A DNA stretch of 64,000 bases from an uncultured Muribaculaceae bacterium (GTDB taxonomy: Bacteria; Bacteroidota; Bacteroidia; Bacteroidales; Muribaculaceae), in contig CAJTOB010000002.1 of assembly GCA_910578035.1 (NCBI GenBank), positions 27,305 through 91,304 on the forward strand, written 5' to 3'. The notes under the pieces are model-generated. The model worked only from the letters and a program-made list of their open reading frames with translations, did not search any database and was not told where the DNA came from. A program made the translations under genes and the position numbers. Positions 53,230 through 61,184 of this stretch are shown here, one piece after another. Position 1 is the stretch's first letter. Each line of letters starts with the position of its first letter.

Positions 53230-54233
53230 ATCAATTCGGAAAAATATTCAGACTTACGGCTTTCGGCGAGAGCCATGGCCCGGCAATCGGCGGCGTTATA
53301 GACGGCGTTCCTGCCGGTATGCGCATAGATACAGGCGCGGTGCAGGCTCAGCTTGACCGACGGAGGCCCGGGCAGTCTGTTCTCACTACTGCGCGTAATG
53401 AGGCCGACCGGGTTGAATTTCTGTCTGGCTTCCTGGACGGAATCACTCTCGGAACACCAATTGGTTTCATTATCAGGAACACAGACCATCGGTCGGCAGA
53501 TTATAGTGCCATGGCCGAAATATACAGGCCGAACCATGCCGACTACACTTATGAGGCTAAATATGGAATCCGCGAGGTGCGTGGAGGCGGCCGCGCTTCG
53601 GCCAGAGCCACAGCATCGTTTGTCGTTGCAGGAGCAATAGCCCGACAGGCTCTCGAAACTCTTGGCATCGAGATTTTTTCAGAAGTCAAATCTGTAGGGG
53701 GCATTTCGGGGAACATTGGCGAGTTGGAAGCTGCAATTGCTGCTGCAAAATGCGATGGCGACAGTGTCGGCGGTGTTGTGGAGTGCACTGTCAGCGGTGT
53801 TCCTGCCGGGCTTGGCGAACCGCTTGGTGATAAACTTCAGGTAATGCTGGCCCAGGCAATGCTGAGCATCAACGCTGTCAAAGGCTTTGAATATGGCGAT
53901 GGCTTTGCGGCAGCCGATATGCATGGAAGAGAGGCTGCCGACGAGTTTTATTATGACACGGAAGGAGTTGTGCGCACCCGGACCAATCATTCCGGCGGCA
54001 TTCAAGGCGGTATTTCAAACGGCGAGGATATTGTTTTCCGTGTTGCCTTTAAACCTGTTCCCACAATCGCAAAAACTCTGAAAACGGTGGATAGGAAGGG
54101 AGCTGAAGTGGAATTGGCAGCCAAGGGGCGTCATGATCCCTGTGTGGTTTTCAGGGCCATGCCTATTGTTGAGGCTATGGCGGCTATGGTGATTTTCGAT
54201 GCTGTTCTGCTAAATCGCAGTGCCCGTTTCTGA
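53226..54233 (+). CDS. aroC: Chorismate synthase
   Basis: A 335-residue FMN-dependent enzyme making chorismate from EPSP. The signature motif GESHGPAIGGVIDGVPAG is at the N-terminus. RRPGQSVLTTARNEADRVEFLSG follows. REVRGGGRASARAT carries phosphate-binding arginines and HSGGIQGGISNGEDI binds FMN. It is slightly shorter than many family members but no motif is missing. It is in a chain of overlapping genes (ybaK, aroC, radical SAM). Confidence 0.95.
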   Translation: MNQFGKIFRLTAFGESHGPAIGGVIDGVPAGMRIDTGAVQAQLDRRRPGQSVLTTARNEADRVEFLSGFLDGITLGTPIGFIIRNTDHRSADYSAMAEIYRPNHADYTYEAKYGIREVRGGGRASARATASFVVAGAIARQALETLGIEIFSEVKSVGGISGNIGELEAAIAAAKCDGDSVGGVVECTVSGVPAGLGEPLGDKLQVMLAQAMLSINAVKGFEYGDGFAAADMHGREAADEFYYDTEGVVRTRTNHSGGIQGGISNGEDIVFRVAFKPVPTIAKTLKTVDRKGAEVELAAKGRHDPCVVFRAMPIVEAMAAMVIFDAVLLNRSARF

Positions 54234-55120
54234 TGAATCCGTATTATAAGGAATATTCTGAATTTCTGGCAGAGCATTTCGATGGGAAGGTTCAGAAACT
54301 TTCTGTCGATGTAGGTTTTACATGTCCGAATCGCGACGGAACAGTCGGCCGGGGCGGCTGCATATACTGCAATAATATGGCATTCAGCCCCGATTGGGAG
54401 AAGCGTTCGGTCGGCGTTGCCGAGCAGATTGCCCGAGGAAAGGCTTTTTTTGCGCGTAAATATCCGGAAATGCGCTATCTTGCGTATTTTCAGAGTTATA
54501 CGAGTACGTATGGGGCGCACGAAAAACTTTTGGCTCTGTATAGTGAGGCCTTGGAGCAGCCCGGAGTTGTTGGGTTGATAATCGGAACAAGGCCCGACTG
54601 TATGCCCGACAGCCTACTGGATTCTATATCAAAGCTTGGCACCAAGGTTTTTATAGAGTATGGAGCTGAGAGCAGTCACGATAGTACTCTTGTTGCAATA
54701 AACCGTTGCCATACGTGGGCACAGACCGTTGACGCCGTGGAGAGAACTGCGGGTCGGGGTATTCCTGTAGGCCTTCACCTCATACTTGGACTTCCGGGTG
54801 AAACTGAGGAAATGATGGCCCGAACAGTAAGTCGGGTAAGTTCGTTGCCCGTTTCAACTGTCAAATTCCACCAGTTGCAGATTCTGAAAGGAACCCCTCT
54901 CGAAAAAATGTCGGCAGAACTTGATATTCCGGTTTATATTGCAGAGGAATATGCTGCCCTATGCTCCCGCCTGCTGAAATATTTGCGGCGAGATATCGCT
55001 GTTGAGCGTTTTGTGGCGCAGGCTCCGGCCGATATGCTCATATCTCCGCGCTGGGGCTTGAAAAACTACCAGTTTGTATCGCTTTTACACAAGGCTCTAA
55101 ATTCTCTCTCAGTCAAATAA
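54233..55120 (+). CDS. TIGR01212-type radical SAM protein (YhcC family)
   Basis: A 295-residue radical SAM protein. The cluster-binding Cys motif reads CPNRDGTVGRGGCIYCNN, with the first Cys unusually distant from the CxxC pair, as in the YhcC family. RPDCMPDSLLDSISKLGTKVFIEYGAES and HLILGLPGETEEMM are the next core motifs, and LKFHQLQILKGTPL-like sequence (VKFHQLQILKGTPLEK) closes it. The function is unknown. It begins on the aroC stop. Confidence 0.92.
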   Translation: MNPYYKEYSEFLAEHFDGKVQKLSVDVGFTCPNRDGTVGRGGCIYCNNMAFSPDWEKRSVGVAEQIARGKAFFARKYPEMRYLAYFQSYTSTYGAHEKLLALYSEALEQPGVVGLIIGTRPDCMPDSLLDSISKLGTKVFIEYGAESSHDSTLVAINRCHTWAQTVDAVERTAGRGIPVGLHLILGLPGETEEMMARTVSRVSSLPVSTVKFHQLQILKGTPLEKMSAELDIPVYIAEEYAALCSRLLKYLRRDIAVERFVAQAPADMLISPRWGLKNYQFVSLLHKALNSLSVK

Positions 55121-55153
55121 AAAAGGTGCGTTTGATTGAAACGCACCTTTTTT
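55119..55153. terminator. Bidirectional terminator, radical SAM gene and queA
   Basis: A perfect 15-bp stem AAAAAAGGTGCGTTT (55119-55133) pairs with 55139-55153 around a 5-base loop. It has A and T runs for both strands and sits in the short gap between convergent genes. Confidence 0.88.
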
Positions 55154-55168
55154 ATAAGTTGGTGAGTG

Positions 55169-56218
55169 TCAGAGTATCAGCATGGCGTCGCCGTAGCAGC
55201 CGAAGCGGTATCCTTCTTCAACTGCCGTCTTATAAGCTTTCATCACGAGGTCATAGCCGCCGAATGCAGCTACCATCATAAGCATGGTAGAGTAGGGCAT
55301 GTGGAAATTTGTGACGAGAGCGTCGGCTACAGAGAAATCGTAGGGAGGGAAGATGAATTTGTTCGTCCAGCCTTCGTAGGTCTTCATGTGTCCGCCCATG
55401 CTGTCGGCGGTGGCGATTGCGCGGAGCACAGACGTGCCGACTGCGCATACGCGGTGTCCGTCATCTTTGGTTTTATTGACGGTATCTACGAGTTCCTGCG
55501 TGGCATACATTTCTTCTGAGTCCATGCGGTGTTTGGTGAGGTCTTCCACGTCGATTTCGCGGAAGGCTCCGAGACCGCTGTGAATTGTTACGAATGCTTT
55601 TCTGATGCCTTTAATCTGGAGGCGTGTCAGAAGGCTACGCGAGAAGTGGAGACCTGCAGCAGGGGCTACTACAGCGCCTTCCTTTTCAGCGAAGATACAT
55701 TGGTAGTCTACGGCGTCGGAAGGCTCGGATTCGCGTTTGATATATGGAGGCAGAGGTGTTGTGCCGAGGGCAAAGAGGGCCTTTTTGAATTCATCGTGTG
55801 GGCCGTCGTAGAGGAAGCGGAGTGTGCGGCCTCGCGAGGTTGTATTGTCGATGACTTCGGCAACCATAGATTCGTCGTCGCCGAAGTAGAGTTTGTTTCC
55901 GATTCTAATCTTGCGGGCCGGTTCGACGAGTACATCCCAAAGTTTGTTTTCGGCATTGAGTTCGCGCAGGAGAAATACTTCTATCCGTGCGCCAGTTTTC
56001 TCTTTATTGCCGTATAGCAGTGCAGGAAAGACCTGAGTGTCGTTGAATACCATCACATCGCCGTCATCGAAATAATCGATTATGTCTTTGAATATGTGGT
56101 GCGAGATTTCGCCGGTCTTGCGGTTTACCACCATGAGACGGCATTCGTCGCGTTCGGCAACTGGATGTTCGGCGATCTGCTTGTCGGGGAGATTGAATTT
56201 AAACTGCGAAAGTTTCAT
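55169..56218 (-). CDS. queA: S-adenosylmethionine:tRNA ribosyltransferase-isomerase
   Basis: A 349-residue QueA enzyme making epoxyqueuosine at the tRNA wobble position. The N-terminus has NLPDKQIAEHPVAERDECRLMVV. VFNDTQVFPALLYG is followed by CIFAEKEGAVVAPAAGLHFS, then THRMDSE-like (LTKHRMDSEEMYA), and ends FHMPYSTMLMMVAAF. It is the last gene of the ftsX-DUF3098-uppP-truB-queA run. Confidence 0.95.
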   Translation of the reverse strand: MKLSQFKFNLPDKQIAEHPVAERDECRLMVVNRKTGEISHHIFKDIIDYFDDGDVMVFNDTQVFPALLYGNKEKTGARIEVFLLRELNAENKLWDVLVEPARKIRIGNKLYFGDDESMVAEVIDNTTSRGRTLRFLYDGPHDEFKKALFALGTTPLPPYIKRESEPSDAVDYQCIFAEKEGAVVAPAAGLHFSRSLLTRLQIKGIRKAFVTIHSGLGAFREIDVEDLTKHRMDSEEMYATQELVDTVNKTKDDGHRVCAVGTSVLRAIATADSMGGHMKTYEGWTNKFIFPPYDFSVADALVTNFHMPYSTMLMMVAAFGGYDLVMKAYKTAVEEGYRFGCYGDAMLIL

Positions 56219-56250
56219 TTTCGTGTTTTATATTGGTCGGAATGTTATAT

Positions 56251-56958
56251 TTATTGTTCGGGCGCCGGCACGATTTCGGCCTCGCGGATAAGTGTGGCGG
56301 CATCGTCTACACTTAGGCAGTCGTCTATTGTGATATCGCCTACTCGGGTGCGTCGGAGTGCGGTAAGATGTGCGCCGCTGTCGAGAGCCTGTCCGATATC
56401 TCGGGCAAGTGCGCGTATATATGTGCCTTTGCTGCAGAGGGTGCGGATTGTAATCTCTTCGGGAGAGAACGACAGCAGTTCGATTTCATCGATTACCAGA
56501 GTCTTGGCTTTCAACTGCACCTCACGGCCTTTTCTTGCGAGGTCATAGGCGCGGTGGCCGTCGATTTTGCAGGCGCTGTAGGCCGGCGGAATCTGCTCTA
56601 TAGAGCCAATGAAACGGCCGAGTACTTCGCGTACTAATTCTTCTGTGATGTGAGCTGTCGGGTATGTCGCGTCTATTTCTGTCTCAAGGTCGAACGAAGG
56701 CGTCGTAGCTCCCAAAGCGATAGTGGCGATATACTCCTTGACTCCGGCCTGCAACTCGTCGATGCGTTTTGTGGCTCGGCCAGTGCAAATTATCATTACA
56801 CCGGTGGCAAGGGGGTCGAGAGTACCCGCATGTCCTACTTTGATTTTTTTTAGCCCGAGGCGTCGCGAGAGAGCACCGCGAAGACGCTTCACAGCATCGA
56901 ACGATGTCCAACCCAGCGGCTTGTCGATGCATAGCACTTCGCCGCCTATGAAATCCAT
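56251..56958 (-). CDS. truB: tRNA pseudouridine(55) synthase
   Basis: A TruB enzyme converting U55 to pseudouridine in tRNA. With the ATG at 56958 (MDFIGGEV) it is 235 residues; the catalytic Asp is residue 48 in VGHAGTLDPLATGV. PPAYSACKIDGHRAYDLARKG and SKGTYIRALARDIG follow. An ATG at 56973 would overlap uppP by 11 bases and is less like the family N-terminus. Confidence 0.94.
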   Translation of the reverse strand: MDFIGGEVLCIDKPLGWTSFDAVKRLRGALSRRLGLKKIKVGHAGTLDPLATGVMIICTGRATKRIDELQAGVKEYIATIALGATTPSFDLETEIDATYPTAHITEELVREVLGRFIGSIEQIPPAYSACKIDGHRAYDLARKGREVQLKAKTLVIDEIELLSFSPEEITIRTLCSKGTYIRALARDIGQALDSGAHLTALRRTRVGDITIDDCLSVDDAATLIREAEIVPAPEQ

Positions 56959-56962
56959 TGGC

Positions 56963-57826
56963 TTAGAAAACATTGGTGCCCTTGAGTATGCAGATTATAC
57001 CAACGATGATACAATACACCGCGAACCACACAAGCTTGCCTTTATTCACAATGTTGAGCATCCATTTGCAGGCCAGACAGCCTACGATAAACGATGCGAG
57101 AAAGCCCGTAATAATGGCCCCGATACCGATTTCGGGTGTGCCGGCGCCGGCAGCCTGATCGATAGCCTCGACGCCAAACATTTTTTTGACATCAAGCAGC
57201 GCTTCTCCCAAAATAGGGATAATGACCATGAGGAATGAGAATTTTGCCACCTGTTCGCGCTTGTCTCCGATGAGGATACCGGTAGCTATGGTGGTGCCGG
57301 AACGCGATAGACCTGGAAGGACGGCTACAGCCTGTGCGCAACCGATGACGAAGGCATCGACAAATGTTATGTCGCGAGGCTGCGAACCCGGGGCAATAAG
57401 GCCACGAGTCTGAGGCAGTGTGCGTGTGAAGTATGAGAACGAAAGCAAAATAGCTGTCACACAGAGACAAACTCCGACAAGAGTGAGTTCCTGACCGAAG
57501 AAAGACTCGATAGTGTCTTTGAAGAATACACCCACAATACCGATAGGAATGCATGATACAAGAATTTTGCATACATACCAGAATTCTGCATCGCGGCGGA
57601 AGGTAAAGAATGAGCGACACAGAGGCCAGAATTCACGCCATAGGATAACTATGGTGCTTAGCACAGTTGCCACGTGGAGCATCACATCGAACTGCAGGCT
57701 TTCAGCGCCGTTAAGGTCGAGACCGAGAATCTCGCGGAAGATTTCAAGATGGCCCGACGAACTGATAGGGAGATACTCAGCAAGGCCTTGCACAATGCCG
57801 AGTATTAATGCGTCTAAAATATCCAT
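56963..57826 (-). CDS. uppP: Undecaprenyl-diphosphate phosphatase
   Basis: A 287-residue BacA/UppP membrane protein recycling the lipid carrier of peptidoglycan. The two catalytic motifs are present: QGLAEYLPISSSGHLEI near the N-terminus and AVLPGLSRSGTTIATGI in the middle. About eight membrane helices follow the usual pattern. Its neighbours include ftsX, another cell-wall-linked gene. Confidence 0.96.
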   Translation of the reverse strand: MDILDALILGIVQGLAEYLPISSSGHLEIFREILGLDLNGAESLQFDVMLHVATVLSTIVILWREFWPLCRSFFTFRRDAEFWYVCKILVSCIPIGIVGVFFKDTIESFFGQELTLVGVCLCVTAILLSFSYFTRTLPQTRGLIAPGSQPRDITFVDAFVIGCAQAVAVLPGLSRSGTTIATGILIGDKREQVAKFSFLMVIIPILGEALLDVKKMFGVEAIDQAAGAGTPEIGIGAIITGFLASFIVGCLACKWMLNIVNKGKLVWFAVYCIIVGIICILKGTNVF

Positions 57827-57838
57827 TCTGCTAAGAGC

Positions 57839-58117
57839 TTATTTCTTGCGGGAGAGGTGTTTGGGATCTATGATTATGGCTGCGGCCATGGCTACGAAGC
57901 CTATAAAGGCGATACATGGACCAACCACAATACGGCGGGTGCTGAAAATATCGGGGTTAAAACTGTCGGTGGTGGAGCTTCCGCCAAGCATGAGTACGAA
58001 ACCGAGTACGATTAGGACGCCGGCAACCGCCATTGCCATGAAGTTGGCTTTCTGCAGGGGCATGTGAGCGCGGCTTTCGATGCCTTTAGTGGTTTCTGGT
58101 TTGGAAATATTGTTCAT
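57839..58117 (-). CDS. DUF3098 small membrane protein
   Basis: A 92-residue protein with two predicted membrane helices (AMAVAGVLIVLGFVLMLGG; VGPCIAFIGFVAMAAAIII). FNPDIFSTRRIVVGP between them is typical of DUF3098, found almost only in Bacteroidetes between ftsX and uppP. Function is unknown; its position suggests a part in division or envelope assembly. Confidence 0.88.
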   Translation of the reverse strand: MNNISKPETTKGIESRAHMPLQKANFMAMAVAGVLIVLGFVLMLGGSSTTDSFNPDIFSTRRIVVGPCIAFIGFVAMAAAIIIDPKHLSRKK

Positions 58118-58118
58118 C

Positions 58119-58997
58119 TTATTTTAAGAAAAGATCTTCGTATGAGGAATTTAGATGTCTGTTGATGGCGAATGCCGCTGTGAGGGCGCATAAAGCCGTG
58201 CCGATGACAAGTAATGCGAGAAAAAGAATTGCCATTTCTATCCATGGCAGCGAAACAGATACTATGGGGTCGAAAGTGGAGGCGTAAATCCTAAGGAAGG
58301 CCAGCATTACCGATGCGATGACTCCTGCTGCAAGGCCGTTGAGAGCGGCTGAGCGCACGAAAGGAGCACGGATAAAGCCGCGAGTTGCGCCAACAAGTTT
58401 CATTGTATGGATAGTATTGCGTCGGCTGTATATCGACAGACTTACGGTGTTGTTTATCAGTGCTATTGCAACCATTAGTAAAGCGGCGGCTCCTATAAGG
58501 GCGAATGTGCCTGTGCGGCGGAGTGCCTTGTCGACTCCTTCGATGACTGCATTTTCGCTGACAATTTCACCCACACCTTCGAGCGATTCAAAATATGCTG
58601 TGATAGCCGCAACGCTGTCCGGACCCGTAGCACCGGCCTCTAAACTTACATTGAATTCAGGAAAGAACGGGTTCTCGTCTATATCGGCTGAGAGGCTTTC
58701 GCCAAGATATTTCCTTTCTTCAGCCAGAATAGAGTCGGCGCTGAGAAATTCGGCGTTCGCCACGGCGGGATGCGATTCAAGAGCAGAAGCAATAACTTGG
58801 ATATTGTTTTCGCTGCACTCTCGCTCAAGTTTTACAACAAAGCCTACATTCCGCCGGACTTCGCCTGCAATGCCGTTTCCAATCAATCCGGTCATAGCGC
58901 CGATACCCAAAAGCAACAGCACAAGACACACACTAATCATAGAAGTGAAGCGTGAGCCAAGGGTCGAAATACGTCGTGAAGTCTTGTTGTGTGCCAT
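58119..58997 (-). CDS. ftsX: Cell-division permease-like protein FtsX
   Basis: A 292-residue protein with the FtsX layout. One N-terminal membrane helix is followed by a ~140-residue periplasmic loop (SILAEERKYLGESLSADIDENPFFPE), and then three C-terminal helices with NTVSLSIYSRRNTIHTMKLVGATRGFIRAPF, the coupling segment to FtsE. I use the ATG at 58997 (MAHNKTSRR), since the ORF upstream would pass the promoter side. ftsE is not in the window. It heads the minus-strand block. Confidence 0.93.
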   Translation of the reverse strand: MAHNKTSRRISTLGSRFTSMISVCLVLLLLGIGAMTGLIGNGIAGEVRRNVGFVVKLERECSENNIQVIASALESHPAVANAEFLSADSILAEERKYLGESLSADIDENPFFPEFNVSLEAGATGPDSVAAITAYFESLEGVGEIVSENAVIEGVDKALRRTGTFALIGAAALLMVAIALINNTVSLSIYSRRNTIHTMKLVGATRGFIRAPFVRSAALNGLAAGVIASVMLAFLRIYASTFDPIVSVSLPWIEMAILFLALLVIGTALCALTAAFAINRHLNSSYEDLFLK

Positions 58998-59037
58998 TGA
59001 AAACTTATAGTTAGTGCATACCAAGCCTAAAATCGTG

Positions 59038-59045
59038 CAAAATTA
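59038..59045 (-). promoter_or_regulatory. -7 element (TAATTTTG) for ftsX
   Basis: The minus strand reads TAATTTTG 41 bases before the ftsX ATG, fitting TAnnTTTG. Confidence 0.55.
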
Positions 59046-59172
59046 CGAAATTCCGCCATTACTCCCAACCTTTCACCCAAAAATCTTCAAAAAAACTTTC
59101 CGGAAAGCATTGACTGCAGAAGCATTGACAATATTTAACACATGAAGCGGCTTGATGTTCGTCGAAATAATC

Positions 59173-59180
59173 TAATTTTG
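59173..59180 (+). promoter_or_regulatory. -7 element (TAATTTTG) for the ABC/GntR/S41 cassette
   Basis: TAATTTTG fits the consensus. A CTTG at 59151-59154, 18 bases upstream, may serve as the -33 box. The operator palindrome starts two bases after this element. Confidence 0.65.
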
Positions 59181-59181
59181 C

Positions 59182-59205
59182 ACTGCACTACATATATAGT
59201 GCAGT
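59182..59205 (+). promoter_or_regulatory. Palindromic operator at the transcription start (GntR/YtrA type)
   Basis: ACTGCACTA (59182-59190) and TAGTGCAGT (59197-59205) form a perfect 9-bp inverted repeat with a 6-base spacer, CATATA. It covers the likely transcription start, so a bound protein would block transcription. The cassette's own YtrA-type GntR regulator is the obvious candidate; YtrA-like operators often contain inverted ..ACTA/TAGT.. halves. Confidence 0.75.
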
Positions 59206-59222
59206 AGAGTTAGTGAAAGAAT

Positions 59223-60044
59223 ATGCTTAAACTTAGTAATTTATCGGTCGGATATGGACATCGTGCTGTCATATCGGATATCAATACAGTTTTGAGCCCA
59301 GGAGGAGTTTATGGTCTTCTTGGGTCAAATGGCTGTGGTAAAACCACGTTGATGAAGACTATTGCCGGAGGTATTGAACCAGTTCATGGCAATATATACG
59401 CCTCGGATTGTATTCCATTCCAAAAGCATAAAGAATTCCTGGAGTCCATGGTATATATGCCGGAAGATTTTAGATTGCCCGGTTGCTCTGTCGAAAAGTT
59501 CATTAAGTTGTATGGCAAAAATCGCCCACAATTTTCTGTACAAGATTTTTATGATAATCTTTGCAGCCTGAATTTCCATTCAAATGAACGTATTGATCGA
59601 CTCTCGCTTGGCAATAAGAAAAAACTTTTTATAGCTTACTCTCTCGCTTGCCATCCTAATTTACTGCTTATGGATGAGCCAACAAACGGTTTGGATATGG
59701 AAGCCAAAAAGAGTTTCTCAAAGTTGATGGTAACAACTGATTTCAGTGACTCTATAGTAATTATTTCAACACATCTATTGCCTGATTTGCGTAATCTTCT
59801 TTCAGGGGTAATTATTGTATGCGATGGGAAAATAGCTCTTGATTTATCAATCGATAAAATAGCAAGTCTTTTGCAATTTAATAACGGAGAAAATGAATCG
59901 CTGTTATATTCCGACGGATTAAACGCCGTTTCGGCAAACGTGGATGGCGAATATACAGATGTTGATATCGAGCTGCTGTATTATGCAGTAAGAGAAAGCA
60001 ATACTGTAAGAGAGTATCTTAATAAAAATACGAACCATGATTAA
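59223..60044 (+). CDS. ABC transporter ATP-binding protein
   Basis: A 273-residue ATPase. Walker A is LLGSNGCGKTTLMKT, Walker B LLLMDEPTNGLD and the switch His lies in IISTHLLPD. The signature loop is degenerate (DRLSLGNKKKLFIAYSLA rather than LSGGQ), as is usual for YtrB/BcrA-like exporters. It pairs with the next gene, which encodes the permease and overlaps it by 8 bases. The low-GC composition differs from ftsX upstream. Confidence 0.92.
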   Translation: MLKLSNLSVGYGHRAVISDINTVLSPGGVYGLLGSNGCGKTTLMKTIAGGIEPVHGNIYASDCIPFQKHKEFLESMVYMPEDFRLPGCSVEKFIKLYGKNRPQFSVQDFYDNLCSLNFHSNERIDRLSLGNKKKLFIAYSLACHPNLLLMDEPTNGLDMEAKKSFSKLMVTTDFSDSIVIISTHLLPDLRNLLSGVIIVCDGKIALDLSIDKIASLLQFNNGENESLLYSDGLNAVSANVDGEYTDVDIELLYYAVRESNTVREYLNKNTNHD

Positions 60045-60807
60045 AGACATATATTACAATCTTCAGCGTTATTATACAGAACATGGTTATCGCGATATTT
60101 GTGCCTTTGCTGTTTTTGTTGCGGTAGCTATAAGTGTCTATGTCTTTGTTAGTAACTTAGATTTGGCTGAATATTTAAAAATTAAATATTCGAGATACAC
60201 AGTATTGATCATATGGATTGTTTTTTGTGGAGCAATTACATATTTTACAGCTTTTCAGCATTACTGTGATTCGTGCACATCGTATTCCGAGATGTTGTAT
60301 CCAACTGCTCCATTTGCAAAGTATATGTCTGCATTCATACGTTGTTTCATATTTTTGCCTTTGATATCTATGGTGTTATTGTGGATTATTGATTCTGTGT
60401 GGATGTATAATGTATTCGCCGATACCGAAGTTGAAAGTTTAGTGAGGTTTCTTATGGCTTCAGGCGAACCGCTAAATTACTTACCGCTATTCCCGTTTTA
60501 TATGTTATGGATAAGTTCATTTGCATTTATGGTCGCTTTATACCCGCGGCTTATATCAGTGTCGTTACTGATAATAGTCATATTTTCCTTGATAATATTA
60601 CCAGGTTCCAATTCAAGTGAATACTATCCTTTCGTTAATATGAGAGTAGTTTATAACACTGAAAGTATTCGGTGGTCTTCAATGTATAGCTGCTTAGGCG
60701 CAAGAACGACAATCGGATATTTGATAAGTTACTTGTGGCTGATAGGGATGCCAATCTCCATTTTAGTATTATCTTATTGTAGATTTAAAGAATCCAAATT
60801 ATCTTGA
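60037..60807 (+). CDS. ABC transporter permease subunit
   Basis: A 256-residue membrane protein with about six helices (DICAFAVFVAVAISVYVFV; YTVLIIWIVFCGAITYFT; FIRCFIFLPLISMVLLWII; LLIIVIFSLIILPG and others). It has no recognised family motif, but the context of an ATPase and a YtrA regulator fits an ABC-2-like exporter. The start overlaps the ATPase end. Confidence 0.78.
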   Translation: MIKDIYYNLQRYYTEHGYRDICAFAVFVAVAISVYVFVSNLDLAEYLKIKYSRYTVLIIWIVFCGAITYFTAFQHYCDSCTSYSEMLYPTAPFAKYMSAFIRCFIFLPLISMVLLWIIDSVWMYNVFADTEVESLVRFLMASGEPLNYLPLFPFYMLWISSFAFMVALYPRLISVSLLIIVIFSLIILPGSNSSEYYPFVNMRVVYNTESIRWSSMYSCLGARTTIGYLISYLWLIGMPISILVLSYCRFKESKLS

Positions 60808-61184
60808 ATGCAATAACTGACGGAAAACCTATCTATATTCAGGTTAAGGAATGGATTGAGAATCGAATAATAAAGGGAGTGTGGAAAACAGGAGATCAGC
60901 TCCCCTCATTACGCGAACTCAGTGCCGAATTTAGAATAAATCAGAATACCATAGTGCGCACTTATGAAGCAATAGTTCATGACGGTACAGCTTACAGTGT
61001 GCGAGGAATGGGCTACTATGTTTCTGATTGCGCATTAGAGAGTATCCTTCAGAGGCGAAGACAAGAGTTTTACAATTCTACTCTCCCTCGATTTTTAAAT
61101 CAAATATCAGCACTGGGAATTGACCCGGTCGAAATCGCTAATGATTATTTACTTAAACTTAAAGACAATGAAAGCAAGCCATAA
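60804..61184 (+). CDS. GntR-family transcriptional regulator, YtrA subfamily
   Basis: A 126-residue repressor. The winged helix is complete: GKPIYIQVKEWIENRIIKGVWKTGDQLPSLRELSAEFRINQNTIVRTYEAI, split here as IYIQVKEWIENRIIKG, QLPSLRELSAEF and NQNTIVRTYEAIV, and ending in GMGYYVS. The short C-terminal tail (~50 residues) marks YtrA-type members. The start is TTG at 60804, overlapping the permease stop. It probably binds the operator at 59182-59205 and so controls its own operon. Confidence 0.88.
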   Translation: MNAITDGKPIYIQVKEWIENRIIKGVWKTGDQLPSLRELSAEFRINQNTIVRTYEAIVHDGTAYSVRGMGYYVSDCALESILQRRRQEFYNSTLPRFLNQISALGIDPVEIANDYLLKLKDNESKP